From Bacteroides neonati (GTDB taxonomy: Bacteria; Bacteroidota; Bacteroidia; Bacteroidales; Bacteroidaceae): a stretch of 64,000 bases of DNA. Positions 42,677-53,400 of the stretch are shown piece after piece; position 1 is the first letter of the stretch, and each line of letters begins with the position of its first letter. Position numbers and translations under genes: made by a program. The notes beneath the pieces were generated by a model. It was not told where the DNA came from. It worked only from the letters and a program-made list of their open reading frames with translations, and searched no databases. The stretch is from assembly GCF_000499785.1 (NCBI RefSeq), contig NZ_HG726024.1, forward strand, positions 151,276 to 215,275, given 5' to 3'.

Positions 42677-45600
42677 ATGAAAAAAAAGAGACCACTTATC
42701 CTATGGGGCAGTTTAACAGCCTTTTTCCTTTCCATGACTCTGACCGCTACGGCGATCGATAACCCTAAGAAACCTTATTGGCAAGATGTACAGGTAGTAG
42801 CTGTCAACAAAGAGTATCCCCGAACAGCTTTTATGACTTACGACAGCAAGGCAACAGCTTTGACCGGCAAGTTCGAGAACAGCAAATACTACCGTTTGCT
42901 CAACGGGACTTGGAAGTTCTACTATGTTGAGGCTTATAAAGATTTACCCGAAAACATTACCAACCCTACCACAAGCACGGCTTCGTGGAAAGATATTAAA
43001 GTACCCGGCAACTGGGAACTGCAAGGCCACGGCGTAGCCATCTACACCAATCATGGCTTCGAGTTTAAACCCAAAAACCCACAACCTCCGCAATTGCCCG
43101 AAGCCAATCCGGTGGGTGTCTATCGTCGGGACATTGACATTCCGGCCGATTGGGACGGACGTGACATTTACCTGCACCTGGCAGGAGCCAAATCGGGTGT
43201 ATACGTTTACCTCAACGGACAAGAGGTGGGCTACAGCGAAGATTCCAAAAGCGCTGCCGAATTCCTCATCAACAAGTATATTAAACCGGGTAAGAACGTA
43301 CTTACGCTGAAGATCTTTCGTTGGAGCACCGGATCGTACTTAGAGTGTCAAGACTTCTGGCGCATCAGTGGCATCGAACGCGATGTGTTTATCTATGCAC
43401 AACCCAAGGCAGCCCTGAAAGATTTCCGCATTCAATCGACACTGGACGATACGTACAAGGACGGACGTTTTGCCCTCTCTACCGACCTGAGCAACCACCG
43501 CTCGGAAGGCACCAACCTGTCACTGGTATACGAACTGCTCGACAAGCAAGGAAAAGTCGTGGCTACCGATGAGAAAACAGCTTTCGTACCCGCAGGCGAA
43601 GTGCGCAGCCTATCATTCGAGAAAACACTTCCCAATATTCAAACTTGGACTTCGGAAGCACCCAAGCTCTACAAGATATTGATGACTGTAAAGGAGAATG
43701 GAAAAGTGAACGAGGTGATCCCCTTTAACGTAGGATTCCGTCGGATAGAGATCAAAGAGTCAACCCAAATTGCCGGAAACGGTAAGCCGTATAATTTATT
43801 ATACATCAACGGACAACCGATAAAGTTGAAGGGCGTAAACATCCACGAGCACAACCCCGAAACGGGTCATTACGTAACCGAGGAGTTGATGCGTCGCGAC
43901 TTTGAGCTGATGAAACAGCACAACCTGAATAGCGTGCGCTTGTGTCACTATCCGCAAGGTCGTCGTTTCTACGAGCTTTGCGATGAGTATGGTCTATATG
44001 TATATGATGAAGCCAACATCGAAAGCCATGGCTTGTACTACAACCTAAGCAAAGGCGGCGGAATGGGCAACAGACCCGAATGGCTGCTGCCTCACATGGA
44101 TCGCACCATCAACATGTTCGAGCATAACAAGAACTACCCTTCGCTCACCTTCTGGTCGCTGGGCAATGAGTCTGGAAACGGATACAACTTCTACCAAACC
44201 TACCTGTGGGTGAAAAATGCGGATAAGGATTTAATGAACCGCCCCGTGAACTACGAACGGGCACTATGGGAGTGGAACACGGACATGTATGTACCCCAAT
44301 ACCCCAGTGCCGAATGGTTGGGAGAGATAGGCCAGAAAGGAAGTGATCGCCCGGTAGTTCCATCCGAGTATTCGCACGCCATGGGTAACTCTAACGGTAA
44401 CTTGTGGGACCAATGGAAAGAGATCTACAAATACCCGAACCTGCAAGGGGGATACATTTGGGACTGGGTAGACCAAGGCATTCTGGAAACCGATAAAAAC
44501 GGCCGTCCTTACTGGGCTTACGGAGGTGACTATGGAGTAGACACGCCAAGCGACGGAAACTTCCTGTGCAACGGACTGGTGCTCCCCGATCGTACGCCTC
44601 ACCCTGCTCTGACCGAAGTGAAATATACCCATCAGAATGTAGGCTTCGAAGCCATTGATGGCGCACAAGGCAAATTCCTTGTGAAGAACCGTTTCTACTT
44701 TACGAACCTAAAGAAGTACATGATTCACTACTCGGTGATGGAGAGTGGAAAAGCGATTCGAACAGGAAAAGTATCTTTGGATATTGAGCCACAGGGCTCG
44801 AAAGAGATCAACGTGCCGGTAAACGGATTGAAAGCTAAACCCGGAGTAGAGTATTTCGTGAACTTTAGCGTAACTACGGTAACACCCGAGCAACTGATTC
44901 CTGTGGGACATGAGATTGCCTACGATCAATTCCGCCTGCCCATTGAACCGTTAAAGCAGACCTATGCTACTAACGGACCGGCGTTAAAGATAGAAACAGC
45001 AGGAGATCAACTGATGGCCACTTCATCGAAAGTAAACTTTACCTTCAACAAACAGAGCGGATTGGTTACCTCTTACCGTGTAAACGGAACAGAGTACTTC
45101 AAAGACGGATTCGGCATACAGCCCAACTTCTGGAGAGCGCCAAACGACAACGACTATGGTAGCGGTGCACCCAAGCGTCAGCAGGTATGGAAGCAGTCGA
45201 GCAAGAACTTCAAAGTCGTAGATTCTGCACTCGCCCTAGAGGGTAAAGATGCCGTACTTACAGTAAACTACCTCTTGCCTGCCGGCAATCTCTACATGGT
45301 AACCTACCGCATTCACCCTTCGGGTGCAGTGAAAGTAGGTATACGCTTCACCTCAACAGATATGCAAGCCGGTAAGACTGAGGTATCGGAAGCCACCCGA
45401 TTGGCTACCTTTACACCGGGCAACGATGCTGCACGCAAAGCGAGCAACAAACTGGAAGTACCCCGTATTGGTGTACGTTTCCGCCTACCGGCAGAGATGA
45501 ACGAAGTGCAATACTTTGGTCGCGGACCGGAAGAGAACTACATAGACCGCAATGCAGGCACTATGATCGGACTCTACCGCAACACAGCCGATAAGATGTA

Positions 45601-46015
45601 TTTCAACTATGTGCGCCCGCAAGAGAATGGTCACCACACCGACACCCGCTGGTTGAGCCTCAACCGCAAAGGAGGTAAGGGACTCACCATCTTGGCCGAC
45701 AGCACCATCGGCTTCAATGCCTTGCGCAACTCCATCGAAGATTTCGATTCGGAAGAGGCTCTGCCCCACCCGCGTCAATGGAGCAACTTCACCCCCGAGG
45801 AGATAGCCAACCGCAATGAAGAGGCTGCTAAGAATGTATTGCGCCGCATGCATCACGTCAATGACATCACCCCACGCGATTTCGTAGAGGTGTGTGTCGA
45901 CATGAAGCAACAAGGATTGGCAGGATATGACAGTTGGGGAGCACGCCCCGAACCGGCCTATACCATTCCGGCGAACAGAGAATACAACTGGGGATTCACG
46001 CTGCTTCCTCAATAA
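42677..46015 (+). CDS. GH2 beta-galactosidase, LacZ type (1112 aa)
   Basis: A signal peptide or lipid-free leader (MKKKRPLILWGSLTAFFLSM) is followed by the GH2 sugar-binding, immunoglobulin-like and TIM-barrel domains. The acid/base Glu is in WSLGNESGNG (about residue 494) and the nucleophile Glu in SEYSHAMGNSNG (about 562). The C-terminal ~280 residues form the Bgal small domain (FGIQPNFWRAPNDNDYGSGA; YFGRGPEENYIDR). Likely periplasmic and removes terminal beta-Gal. It belongs with the GH109 and NahK-like genes. Confidence 0.93.
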   Translation: MKKKRPLILWGSLTAFFLSMTLTATAIDNPKKPYWQDVQVVAVNKEYPRTAFMTYDSKATALTGKFENSKYYRLLNGTWKFYYVEAYKDLPENITNPTTSTASWKDIKVPGNWELQGHGVAIYTNHGFEFKPKNPQPPQLPEANPVGVYRRDIDIPADWDGRDIYLHLAGAKSGVYVYLNGQEVGYSEDSKSAAEFLINKYIKPGKNVLTLKIFRWSTGSYLECQDFWRISGIERDVFIYAQPKAALKDFRIQSTLDDTYKDGRFALSTDLSNHRSEGTNLSLVYELLDKQGKVVATDEKTAFVPAGEVRSLSFEKTLPNIQTWTSEAPKLYKILMTVKENGKVNEVIPFNVGFRRIEIKESTQIAGNGKPYNLLYINGQPIKLKGVNIHEHNPETGHYVTEELMRRDFELMKQHNLNSVRLCHYPQGRRFYELCDEYGLYVYDEANIESHGLYYNLSKGGGMGNRPEWLLPHMDRTINMFEHNKNYPSLTFWSLGNESGNGYNFYQTYLWVKNADKDLMNRPVNYERALWEWNTDMYVPQYPSAEWLGEIGQKGSDRPVVPSEYSHAMGNSNGNLWDQWKEIYKYPNLQGGYIWDWVDQGILETDKNGRPYWAYGGDYGVDTPSDGNFLCNGLVLPDRTPHPALTEVKYTHQNVGFEAIDGAQGKFLVKNRFYFTNLKKYMIHYSVMESGKAIRTGKVSLDIEPQGSKEINVPVNGLKAKPGVEYFVNFSVTTVTPEQLIPVGHEIAYDQFRLPIEPLKQTYATNGPALKIETAGDQLMATSSKVNFTFNKQSGLVTSYRVNGTEYFKDGFGIQPNFWRAPNDNDYGSGAPKRQQVWKQSSKNFKVVDSALALEGKDAVLTVNYLLPAGNLYMVTYRIHPSGAVKVGIRFTSTDMQAGKTEVSEATRLATFTPGNDAARKASNKLEVPRIGVRFRLPAEMNEVQYFGRGPEENYIDRNAGTMIGLYRNTADKMYFNYVRPQENGHHTDTRWLSLNRKGGKGLTILADSTIGFNALRNSIEDFDSEEALPHPRQWSNFTPEEIANRNEEAAKNVLRRMHHVNDITPRDFVEVCVDMKQQGLAGYDSWGARPEPAYTIPANREYNWGFTLLPQ

Positions 46016-46057
46016 ACCAACTCATAGAACAACCTTTAATAAATAATAGAACAGATC

Positions 46058-47143
46058 ATGAAGAATCTACAGGAAATCGTCTCTCACTTCCAAACACAAG
46101 GAACTGTCGGCGAAATAAAACCATTGGGAGCCGGACTTATCAACGACACCTATAAAGTGAACACGCTCGAAGCAGACGCTCCGGACTATGTATTGCAACG
46201 CATCAATCATGCCATTTTTCAAAATGTGGAGATGCTTCAGAATAATATAGCAGCAGTAACCCGCCACATCCGTAAGAAACTTACGGAACAGGGCGAGAGC
46301 GATGTTGACCGCAAGGTGTTGCAATTTGTTGCTGCAGCAGATGGTAAAACCTACTGGTTTGATGGGGAAAACTATTGGCGAATGATGACTTTCATCCCAC
46401 GTGCCAAAACCTACGAAACCGTAAACCCTGAGTACTCTTACTACGCCGGTGTAGCTTTTGGAGACTTCCAAGCGAAGTTGGCCGACATCCCCGAGTCACT
46501 GGGCGAAACCATTCCCGACTTCCACAACATGGAGTTCCGTCTCAAACAACTACGCGACGCGGTAGCAGCCAATGCTGCCGGACGCGTGGCTGAAGTGCAA
46601 TACTTTCTCGATGAAATTGAGAAGCGTGCCGAAGAGATGTGTAAAGCCGAGCGCATGGGCCGAGAAGGGAAGTTACCCAAACGCGTTTGCCACTGCGATA
46701 CTAAAGTAAACAACATGATGTTTGATGAGGACGGAAAGGTACTTTGTGTGATCGACCTCGACACGGTGATGCCGAGCTTTATCTTCTCCGATTATGGCGA
46801 CTTCCTGCGTACAGGAGCCAACAAAGGCGATGAAGACGACAAAGACCTGGATCGAGTGGAGTTTAATATGGAGATATTCAAGGCATTCACCAAAGGATAT
46901 CTTGAAGGCGCCCGTTCATTCCTTACGCCCGTTGAGATCGAGAATCTGCCTTATGCAGCCGCTCTCTTCCCTTATATGCAGTGTGTTCGGTTCCTTGCCG
47001 ATTACATCAACGGCGATACGTACTACAAAATCAAATACCCCGAACACAACTTGGTGCGTACCAAGGCTCAGTTCAAGTTATTGCAGAGTGTAGAGGCTCA
47101 CACCCCCGAAATGGAGGCGTTCATCAAGGAGTGTTTGAAGTAA
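46058..47143 (+). CDS. NahK-like N-acetylhexosamine/sugar 1-kinase
   Basis: A phosphotransferase fold protein of 361 aa with IKPLGAGLINDTYKVN, the catalytic loop HCDTKVNNMMFDEDG and metal-binding IDLDTVMPSF, then DYGDFLRTGAN. The best family match is N-acetylhexosamine 1-kinase (NahK), which phosphorylates GalNAc/GlcNAc at C1 for further use. It follows the beta-galactosidase by 42 bp. Sugar specificity is inferred from the GH109 and GH2 neighbours. Confidence 0.85.
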   Translation: MKNLQEIVSHFQTQGTVGEIKPLGAGLINDTYKVNTLEADAPDYVLQRINHAIFQNVEMLQNNIAAVTRHIRKKLTEQGESDVDRKVLQFVAAADGKTYWFDGENYWRMMTFIPRAKTYETVNPEYSYYAGVAFGDFQAKLADIPESLGETIPDFHNMEFRLKQLRDAVAANAAGRVAEVQYFLDEIEKRAEEMCKAERMGREGKLPKRVCHCDTKVNNMMFDEDGKVLCVIDLDTVMPSFIFSDYGDFLRTGANKGDEDDKDLDRVEFNMEIFKAFTKGYLEGARSFLTPVEIENLPYAAALFPYMQCVRFLADYINGDTYYKIKYPEHNLVRTKAQFKLLQSVEAHTPEMEAFIKECLK

Positions 47144-47167
47144 AAAATCAATGCGGAGGCGAGTAAC

Positions 47168-47806
47168 TCAATACGCAGGCGAATAACGATTTCCCTGCCA
47201 TACATAGCTTAAGGGACGGCGGATAAACGGTTTGAGTTTATCTGCCGTCTCTTTTTCCATATAGTCGGGGGTGGTGAACGTAAAGGTAAGCGTGGCATCG
47301 CTCTTAGACAAATCACCTTTCATCAGCAGCATATCGGCCGATAAGCGGGTGCGATTGAACGTTTCAGCAGCTGTCGAATCGGGAGCGGTAAAGAAATCAT
47401 CCATCACGGGCAGAGTTAGGTAATCGCGTGTAGAGAGCGCTTTCCAATCGGTCGTATAGAATTGAACAGCGCTGTCGCAAACCGGAGCACAAGCAGTAGA
47501 AACCACACAAATCACCTTGGTAGAATCATTGATAGCCAACAGCTTCATCTGCCAAGTCGTTTGCGGCGAGAGCTGCATATGGATGTAGTCTTTGCTTAAT
47601 GCGGTCATCTCACTCGTTCGGCCGAAGCGATTCTCTACTTGCGCTTTCATCTTGCTTTCGAGAAAGTCAATGCAATCGGCTCTATTCACGGGCGTCAGCA
47701 GCGGACTAAGCGAATCGGGCATCTGTACAAACACGCTTTTCGCTTCTTGCGCGTTCGCTGAAAGAGATAAGCCTAAGGCTAAGAGAACAGAGATTATTTT
47801 TTTCAT
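47168..47806 (-). CDS. DUF3256-family exported protein
   Basis: Starting at the Met at 47806 (MKKIISVLLALGLSLSANAQ) gives a clear signal peptide. The mature protein (~190 aa) has the DUF3256 look (SVFVQMPDSLSPLLTPVNRA, then DCIDFLESKM; IHMQLSPQTTWQMKLLAIND). Bacteroidetes-specific; function unknown. The gene is separated by 64 bp from the EamA gene on the same strand and converges with the kinase gene, its stop being about 25 bp away. Confidence 0.8.
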   Translation of the reverse strand: MKKIISVLLALGLSLSANAQEAKSVFVQMPDSLSPLLTPVNRADCIDFLESKMKAQVENRFGRTSEMTALSKDYIHMQLSPQTTWQMKLLAINDSTKVICVVSTACAPVCDSAVQFYTTDWKALSTRDYLTLPVMDDFFTAPDSTAAETFNRTRLSADMLLMKGDLSKSDATLTFTFTTPDYMEKETADKLKPFIRRPLSYVWQGNRYSPAY

Positions 47807-47870
47807 GGTCAACAATCATATAGATGATACGAATATATCCGAACGTTGGTTTCTTTACGTGGGTAGTATC

Positions 47871-48770
47871 TTATTTTGTTCCCAAATATAAGAAGAACAT
47901 TCCGATTAATACTAAGATGAGATCGATAGCCTTACTTTTTAAATTCTTTTCACGGAACAGGATGGCGCCAAAGATGAACGACACCAGCACACTGCTGCGG
48001 CGCACCATTGAGACGATGGAGATCATCGAGTCTTGATCACTCAACGCGTAGAAGTAAACAAAATCGGCAGCTGAGAGAAAGATGGAGATCAAAACAATGG
48101 CCCAATCCCATCGAAAAGGAGTGCTTGTTCTTCGTTGCGGCCACCACAGCAACAGCACGATGGAGCCCATCAGAAAGAGCTGATACACGTTGTACCATGC
48201 CTGCACCACCATCGGAGGGATCTGCTTCATCAGAAACTTATCATACAGCCCGCTAATCGATCCGGTGATCGCTGCCAGTATGATAAAGAAAATCCATTTG
48301 TTACGTTTGAAGTCAATCCCCTCCTTCTTGCCCGAGCGACTAAGCATAAAGAAGGAAAAAATACCCAATGACACTCCAATCCACTGATACAGGTTGAGCC
48401 GTTCGCCAAACAGCAACATAGCTCCCACCAGCACCATGATGGGGCGTGTGGCATTGATAGGGCCTACAATCGTTAGTGGCAGATGCTTCATGCCAAAGTA
48501 TCCAAAAATCCACGAAGCGAGTACAATGCACGATTTAAGTAGGATAAACAGATGCACTTCCCAGCCCACAACGGGAACATCAAATATCGTTCCGCCCAGC
48601 ACCTCGGGCATATAGGCTGAACCTAAAATAAAGGGAAGAAAGATTAAACTCGAGAAAAGTGTATTGAGAAAGAGCACCGGAAGCACAGCGTTGTCTTTTA
48701 GCGATTTCTTTTTAAACACATCATAGAATCCCAGCAACGCAGCCGAGAGAAACGCAAGGAGTAACCACAT
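47871..48770 (-). CDS. EamA/DMT-superfamily transporter
   Basis: About ten membrane helices in two EamA repeats (MWLLLAFLSAALLGFYDVFK, GPINATRPIMVLVGAMLLFG; WIFFIILAAITGSISGLYDK; VSMVRRSSVLVSFIFGAILF). Likely an exporter or permease of small metabolites; substrate unknown. It lies 14 bp after truA on the same strand and is probably co-transcribed. Confidence 0.88.
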   Translation of the reverse strand: MWLLLAFLSAALLGFYDVFKKKSLKDNAVLPVLFLNTLFSSLIFLPFILGSAYMPEVLGGTIFDVPVVGWEVHLFILLKSCIVLASWIFGYFGMKHLPLTIVGPINATRPIMVLVGAMLLFGERLNLYQWIGVSLGIFSFFMLSRSGKKEGIDFKRNKWIFFIILAAITGSISGLYDKFLMKQIPPMVVQAWYNVYQLFLMGSIVLLLWWPQRRTSTPFRWDWAIVLISIFLSAADFVYFYALSDQDSMISIVSMVRRSSVLVSFIFGAILFREKNLKSKAIDLILVLIGMFFLYLGTK

Positions 48771-48784
48771 AGTTTACGTATAAT

Positions 48785-49549
48785 TTAGTAAGAATGAGGA
48801 GGAACAAAAATCTCTTCGGGATATTCCACATGGATAAGAAAAAGCCCGTTGGCAGGGGCCGACGTACCTGCCTTGCCCCGATCTTGTTGTTCGATTACCC
48901 GTCGGAAACCTTCAACGGTGAGTTTGCCACGTCCTACCTCGACCAAGGTGCCCACAATGGCGCGCACCATGTTGCGAAGAAAACGATCGGCACGAATGGT
49001 GAACACCCAGGTTTCCTCATCTACCTGTGTCCATGCCGCATGACTGATGTGACAGATGTTGGTCTTTGCATCAGTGTGCAGTTTACTGAAGCTGGTAAAA
49101 TCGGTATATTCGAACAATGTCTGTGCGGCTTCATTCATCAATTCATAATCGAGCTTGCCATACATGCGCCATCGGTATTGTCGATTGAAGGCTTGCTTGG
49201 TCGAAGTGACGTAGTACTTGTACGTACGGGCGGTAGCGGCAAAGCGAGCATTTACGTCTGAATAGACTTGGCGCACACGATATACCGAAATATCGGGAGG
49301 AAGCAGACGGTTCAACTTCTCGGTAACGGTTGCTGTATCCAACTCCTCTTCGTGATCAAAGTGTGCCACCATGAGCGAAGCGTGTACTCCGGCATCCGTT
49401 CGTCCCGCCCCAATCACCGTTACTTCGCGGCGCAGAAAGGTTGCCAAAGCTTTCATCAAGCACTCTTGTATGCTGATGCTGTTGGGCTGTATTTGCCATC
49501 CGTGATAGTTTGTTCCGTCGTAGGCTAAGTAAATAAAATATCGATGCAC
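48785..49549 (-). CDS. truA: tRNA pseudouridine(38-40) synthase TruA
   Basis: The catalytic Asp lies in GAGRTDAGVHA, and YDGTNYHGWQIQPN and FLRNMVRAIVGTLVEVGRGK are family signatures. Full length at 254 aa. It converts uridines 38-40 of tRNA anticodon arms to pseudouridine. It opens the truA-eamA-DUF3256 cluster with the -7 box at 49580. Confidence 0.96.
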   Translation of the reverse strand: MHRYFIYLAYDGTNYHGWQIQPNSISIQECLMKALATFLRREVTVIGAGRTDAGVHASLMVAHFDHEEELDTATVTEKLNRLLPPDISVYRVRQVYSDVNARFAATARTYKYYVTSTKQAFNRQYRWRMYGKLDYELMNEAAQTLFEYTDFTSFSKLHTDAKTNICHISHAAWTQVDEETWVFTIRADRFLRNMVRAIVGTLVEVGRGKLTVEGFRRVIEQQDRGKAGTSAPANGLFLIHVEYPEEIFVPPHSY

Positions 49550-49579
49550 GTTGCTCCTTTTTTAGTTCATTTCAAGGGG

Positions 49580-49587
49580 CAAAGGTA
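49580..49587 (-). promoter_or_regulatory. -7 box upstream of truA
   Basis: The - strand reads TACCTTTG, a perfect TAnnTTTG, about 30 bp before the truA ATG. Confidence 0.55.
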
Positions 49588-49637
49588 GTAAATTAATCCT
49601 TTTAATGCTTCCAAAAGGTGGGAATATCGTTGTAACC

Positions 49638-50447
49638 TTAATCGTTCGAAACCCAAAAGTCTCCCTCCGTCTTCTCTTTCAGCACTCCCAACAAACGCTC
49701 TGTTTCGTTTTGAGTAAAGCTATTGCCATAGGTCCAAAGACGGCTTAATTTGCTGTTTTGTGTAACATCTAATGAAGAGAGTTTATTGTTATAGCATAAC
49801 AGTCTCATCAATTCGTTGTTGTTAGACACATCCAGTGCGGTTAACCTGTTTCCGGAACAATCTAAAAAAGATAAATTCCGATTACTTGATACATCTAGCG
49901 CAGTCAACTCATTATTAAAACTCCATAGCGTTATCAACTCACTGTTTTGCGACACATTCAAGGTCGCTATACGGTTGGCGGAACAGTCCAAGCGCTTTAA
50001 CATCCTGTTTTTGGAAACATCTAGCGAGGTCAGTTTGTTTATCGGTGCGTTGAGCGTTATTAAGTAAGGGCTTTTCGACACATCCACCGCTGTCAACTCA
50101 TTTGAAGCACATCCCAAGTAGGTGATGTCTCCATGAACAGAAACGGTTGTCACATTCGATGCAAGGTTATAATCGACATATTGATTGAATCCGGTCACAT
50201 TCTCACTTTCATCCGCTGCACGTATGCCATCACCATCAAGGTCTATCCACACCGCAGCACGACTAAGTTCAGGTGCGTCTATCGACAAACTGATAACGCC
50301 ATCTGTTCGCCCGGTTACCAGCGATGCCACACTTGTCAAGTCTGTGGGCCGTTTGTTCCCATCACGAACCTCAAAATCATCTTTCGAGCAACTCACCACA
50401 ACCGCTGCCAGTGCCACTACAGCTATTAATAGATTTGTAATTCTCAT
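49638..50447 (-). CDS. Leucine-rich-repeat lipoprotein
   Basis: A lipoprotein signal (MRITNLLIAVVALAAVVVSC) is followed by an EF-like segment (WIDLDGDGIRAADES) and then at least six bacterial LRR units of about 21 residues (LDVSxNxxLxxLxCxxN). LRR proteins at the cell surface usually bind proteins. The gene starts 20 bp after the large DUF11 protein, which places it at the 3' end of the fimbrial operon. It may add binding specificity; a link to fimbriae is inferred. Confidence 0.8.
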   Translation of the reverse strand: MRITNLLIAVVALAAVVVSCSKDDFEVRDGNKRPTDLTSVASLVTGRTDGVISLSIDAPELSRAAVWIDLDGDGIRAADESENVTGFNQYVDYNLASNVTTVSVHGDITYLGCASNELTAVDVSKSPYLITLNAPINKLTSLDVSKNRMLKRLDCSANRIATLNVSQNSELITLWSFNNELTALDVSSNRNLSFLDCSGNRLTALDVSNNNELMRLLCYNNKLSSLDVTQNSKLSRLWTYGNSFTQNETERLLGVLKEKTEGDFWVSND

Positions 50448-50467
50448 GCTTTCTTTCCTTTCTGTTT

Positions 50468-53400
50468 TTATTTCACCACAACTCTTCTTACATCATTCAA
50501 GCCTGCATTTTGCAAACGAATCATATAAACGCCTTTTGCTATATCTTTTATCACCGATTCGCTCTTGCCTTTCACTTCGATGCGTTGCAATAGCTTACCA
50601 CTACCATCAGAGACAAGCGCAGTACACGTATTGCTGCTCCCATTCACAATGCTTATCTCACCCTCGTTCGTGGCATTCACATCAATCAACACTTCGTCTT
50701 CAGACAGTACACTGTTATTTGCAGCATACGATACACTAAAGCGATTCACCGCATCACCCCGCTTTGCATCAAACGAGTAGGACTGTTCTTTGCTCACTCG
50801 GTGCGTTGTTCCGGTCTTTGTATCATGCAGGTAGATGTCCATGCCTTTTAGATGAGCAGACGGAGCGAAGTCGAGTGTGTATTTCCCATCCATTTCGGGA
50901 ATGAAGCCCAGCACCACCTTGTTGATCGCCGGAACGGTTGCCACTTGCAGTTTACTGCTGTCCGAAGCCGCCACAAAGAGTTGTGCAATGTTCTCTTCCA
51001 ACATTTTGCGTCCATCCCATCCATTGTCAAAGCCATGGGTGCTACTCTGGTTGCTAAATATCCAAAGACGGTCGGCACACTCATCGCCAATCACATCTAC
51101 GATTAGCGAAGCGATAGATTCAGTCGTCGTTGCTTCAGGTCCTTTTGATACGGAGCGAGTCACTATATCTGTTGACCCATCTCCCAACTTCACTTTCGTG
51201 TTCTTTGTCAGCTCACTGTATTTAATCTCTAAGTTGCCACTTAAACTACTTGCGCTACCCTCTGTAGCCAAAATCATAAACGCATGCGTAGAAGGAATTC
51301 TATCGGGAAAGTTATTTTGCCCACCAAGATGGACTGGAACCGACAAATATTGTCCACTTCTGTATCCACCTACGGTGTTACCATTCAACTTTCTCCACTC
51401 ATCGCGCGTGCCAGTATTAAATAGATATACCGTTTGATCAAATCCTGTTGGGAACATCATTACAGTGGCATTAATTGGAATTGCCGCTGTGTAAGAGTTA
51501 CCCACTAAGTTTGCACCAGCGTAGTTCACTGCATTTGTTTTAGTAAGTGCAACAGTAGCATTGCCCACAAACAGTTTTCCAGTGAAGTTGTATACTCCCG
51601 TTGGCTGTGTTGTTGAGCTGTTGGTTATTTGGTAACCTTTAAACGCATCTAATGCGCTCGATACTGGTTGCCATTTATTTCCGTTATATGGTTCAGTCCA
51701 TTTGTTGACTTTCTCAGTACCCGCTACATCAGTATAAGGGAATTCTGCACTTTTCACAGGAGCACCAAAATATTGCCATGAGTTTCGATAGAATCCACAA
51801 TCTTTACATTCGTAGGCTTTGCTGTAGAATTGAACGGTAGCGTCAACGTTGCTGTTATCTCCTGGTTTATCAAAGATTAGCGTACCAGCGGCTTTTGTAT
51901 CTGCTGGGTCGGCTTGCACCACAATGCCACCTGTATTATCAGTGTGCACCTTTCCATGAATAACGAGTTCATTCTCTAACGTAACTATTAAGTTTTTGTC
52001 AGATTTATTAATCAGGTCGCCAATGTTACGATCTGTATCCAAATGCAAATCTTTTTTGGCCGGACCGGAAGAGAGTTTGCCTCCCACAGTTGGGTTATTC
52101 GCTTCCGTAGCGAATTCAATATCTTCTTTATTATCGGGAACTCTGCTTGCTGTCCAGTTCTCTTTCTCTGCCCAATCATTCTCTTTGCCCACTACACCAC
52201 CTATCCAGTAGTTTGTACTCAACACGGGGTTTATTGAAGACTTGTTGTTTGTCAGGTCAGGATCTACTACATCGCCCTTCACCCAAGCAGTATTCAAATA
52301 GGGCCCGAGGTTTTTAACTGTGGCTTTAAAGGTTAGCACAACAGATCCCCCATTGGCAAGATTTCCTATGGTCCAAGTGATCACGTTGCCTGCCGCAACA
52401 CCGCTATTATTTATAACTCCAAGGGTATATCCGGCAGGAACAGTATCAGTAACAACCACGCCAATTGCAGCATGCGGACCATTGTTTTTTACAGTAAGCG
52501 TAAAGGTTACCGTTTCTCCAATCTTAACTTCTTTTTCTGGATTAGCTGTTTTGACTATGGCTAAATCACTCCGCCTTTCTAATATGACAGGGCGGTCTTT
52601 GATATTATTTGAAACCCCTTCCTTTCCATTATACTTGACCTCAAAGAATGGGTCTGTTGGTGGGTAGTAGTAGTTAACTATATCAATAACACCTGTTGGT
52701 GCTTTTGGCTTCTCTGGATCACTCGTATTGGTTGCATCAGGGTCTGTTACGTCCTTTGGACGCATAATGGTGGCTGTGGCTTTCGTATTATCCGGATCCG
52801 ACTGATCAGTTACCTTTGCTTTGAAAGTATAAGTTATTTCGCATCCATTAGGTAAATTAAGCGCGGACGAATAGGTACGAGTAGTTGCATTATACGTCAA
52901 AGCCACTGATTGTGTTCCGCAATTGTTTCCTGCGAATACGGGTGTAAAGCCTTCAGCTGGCACAAATCCCGGAGGAAGAATAAAAGAGAAAGGTGCACCA
53001 TCAATAGGACAACCTCCATCATTGGGTTCACCATTTTTTGCTTTTACCGTATAGGTTATATCATCACCAATCTGTATACTTCCCTTGTCCGCTATTAATT
53101 CAGTTATTTTAAGATCAGCCGATTTTATATTTACTTCGGTGTCAATGGTCTTTTCCTCTCCCTTGATAAATGTCCAAGTGTCCATGGATTCGGTATCTCC
53201 AAAAGTTCCAATAAAACCTCCACCTCCCCATTTATGCCCATTGGCGGTTTGTCCGTTCAATCCTGCACTACTTAGTCCTAGGCTACCTACTCCACCTAAA
53301 GATGCAGGAAGATGGCTATTGTTTTGCGGATTAGATTTAACACCATTTGAAGCATCGGGTATATCCACATCATTCCAGTAGACGATATCTGAAGCAGTAA

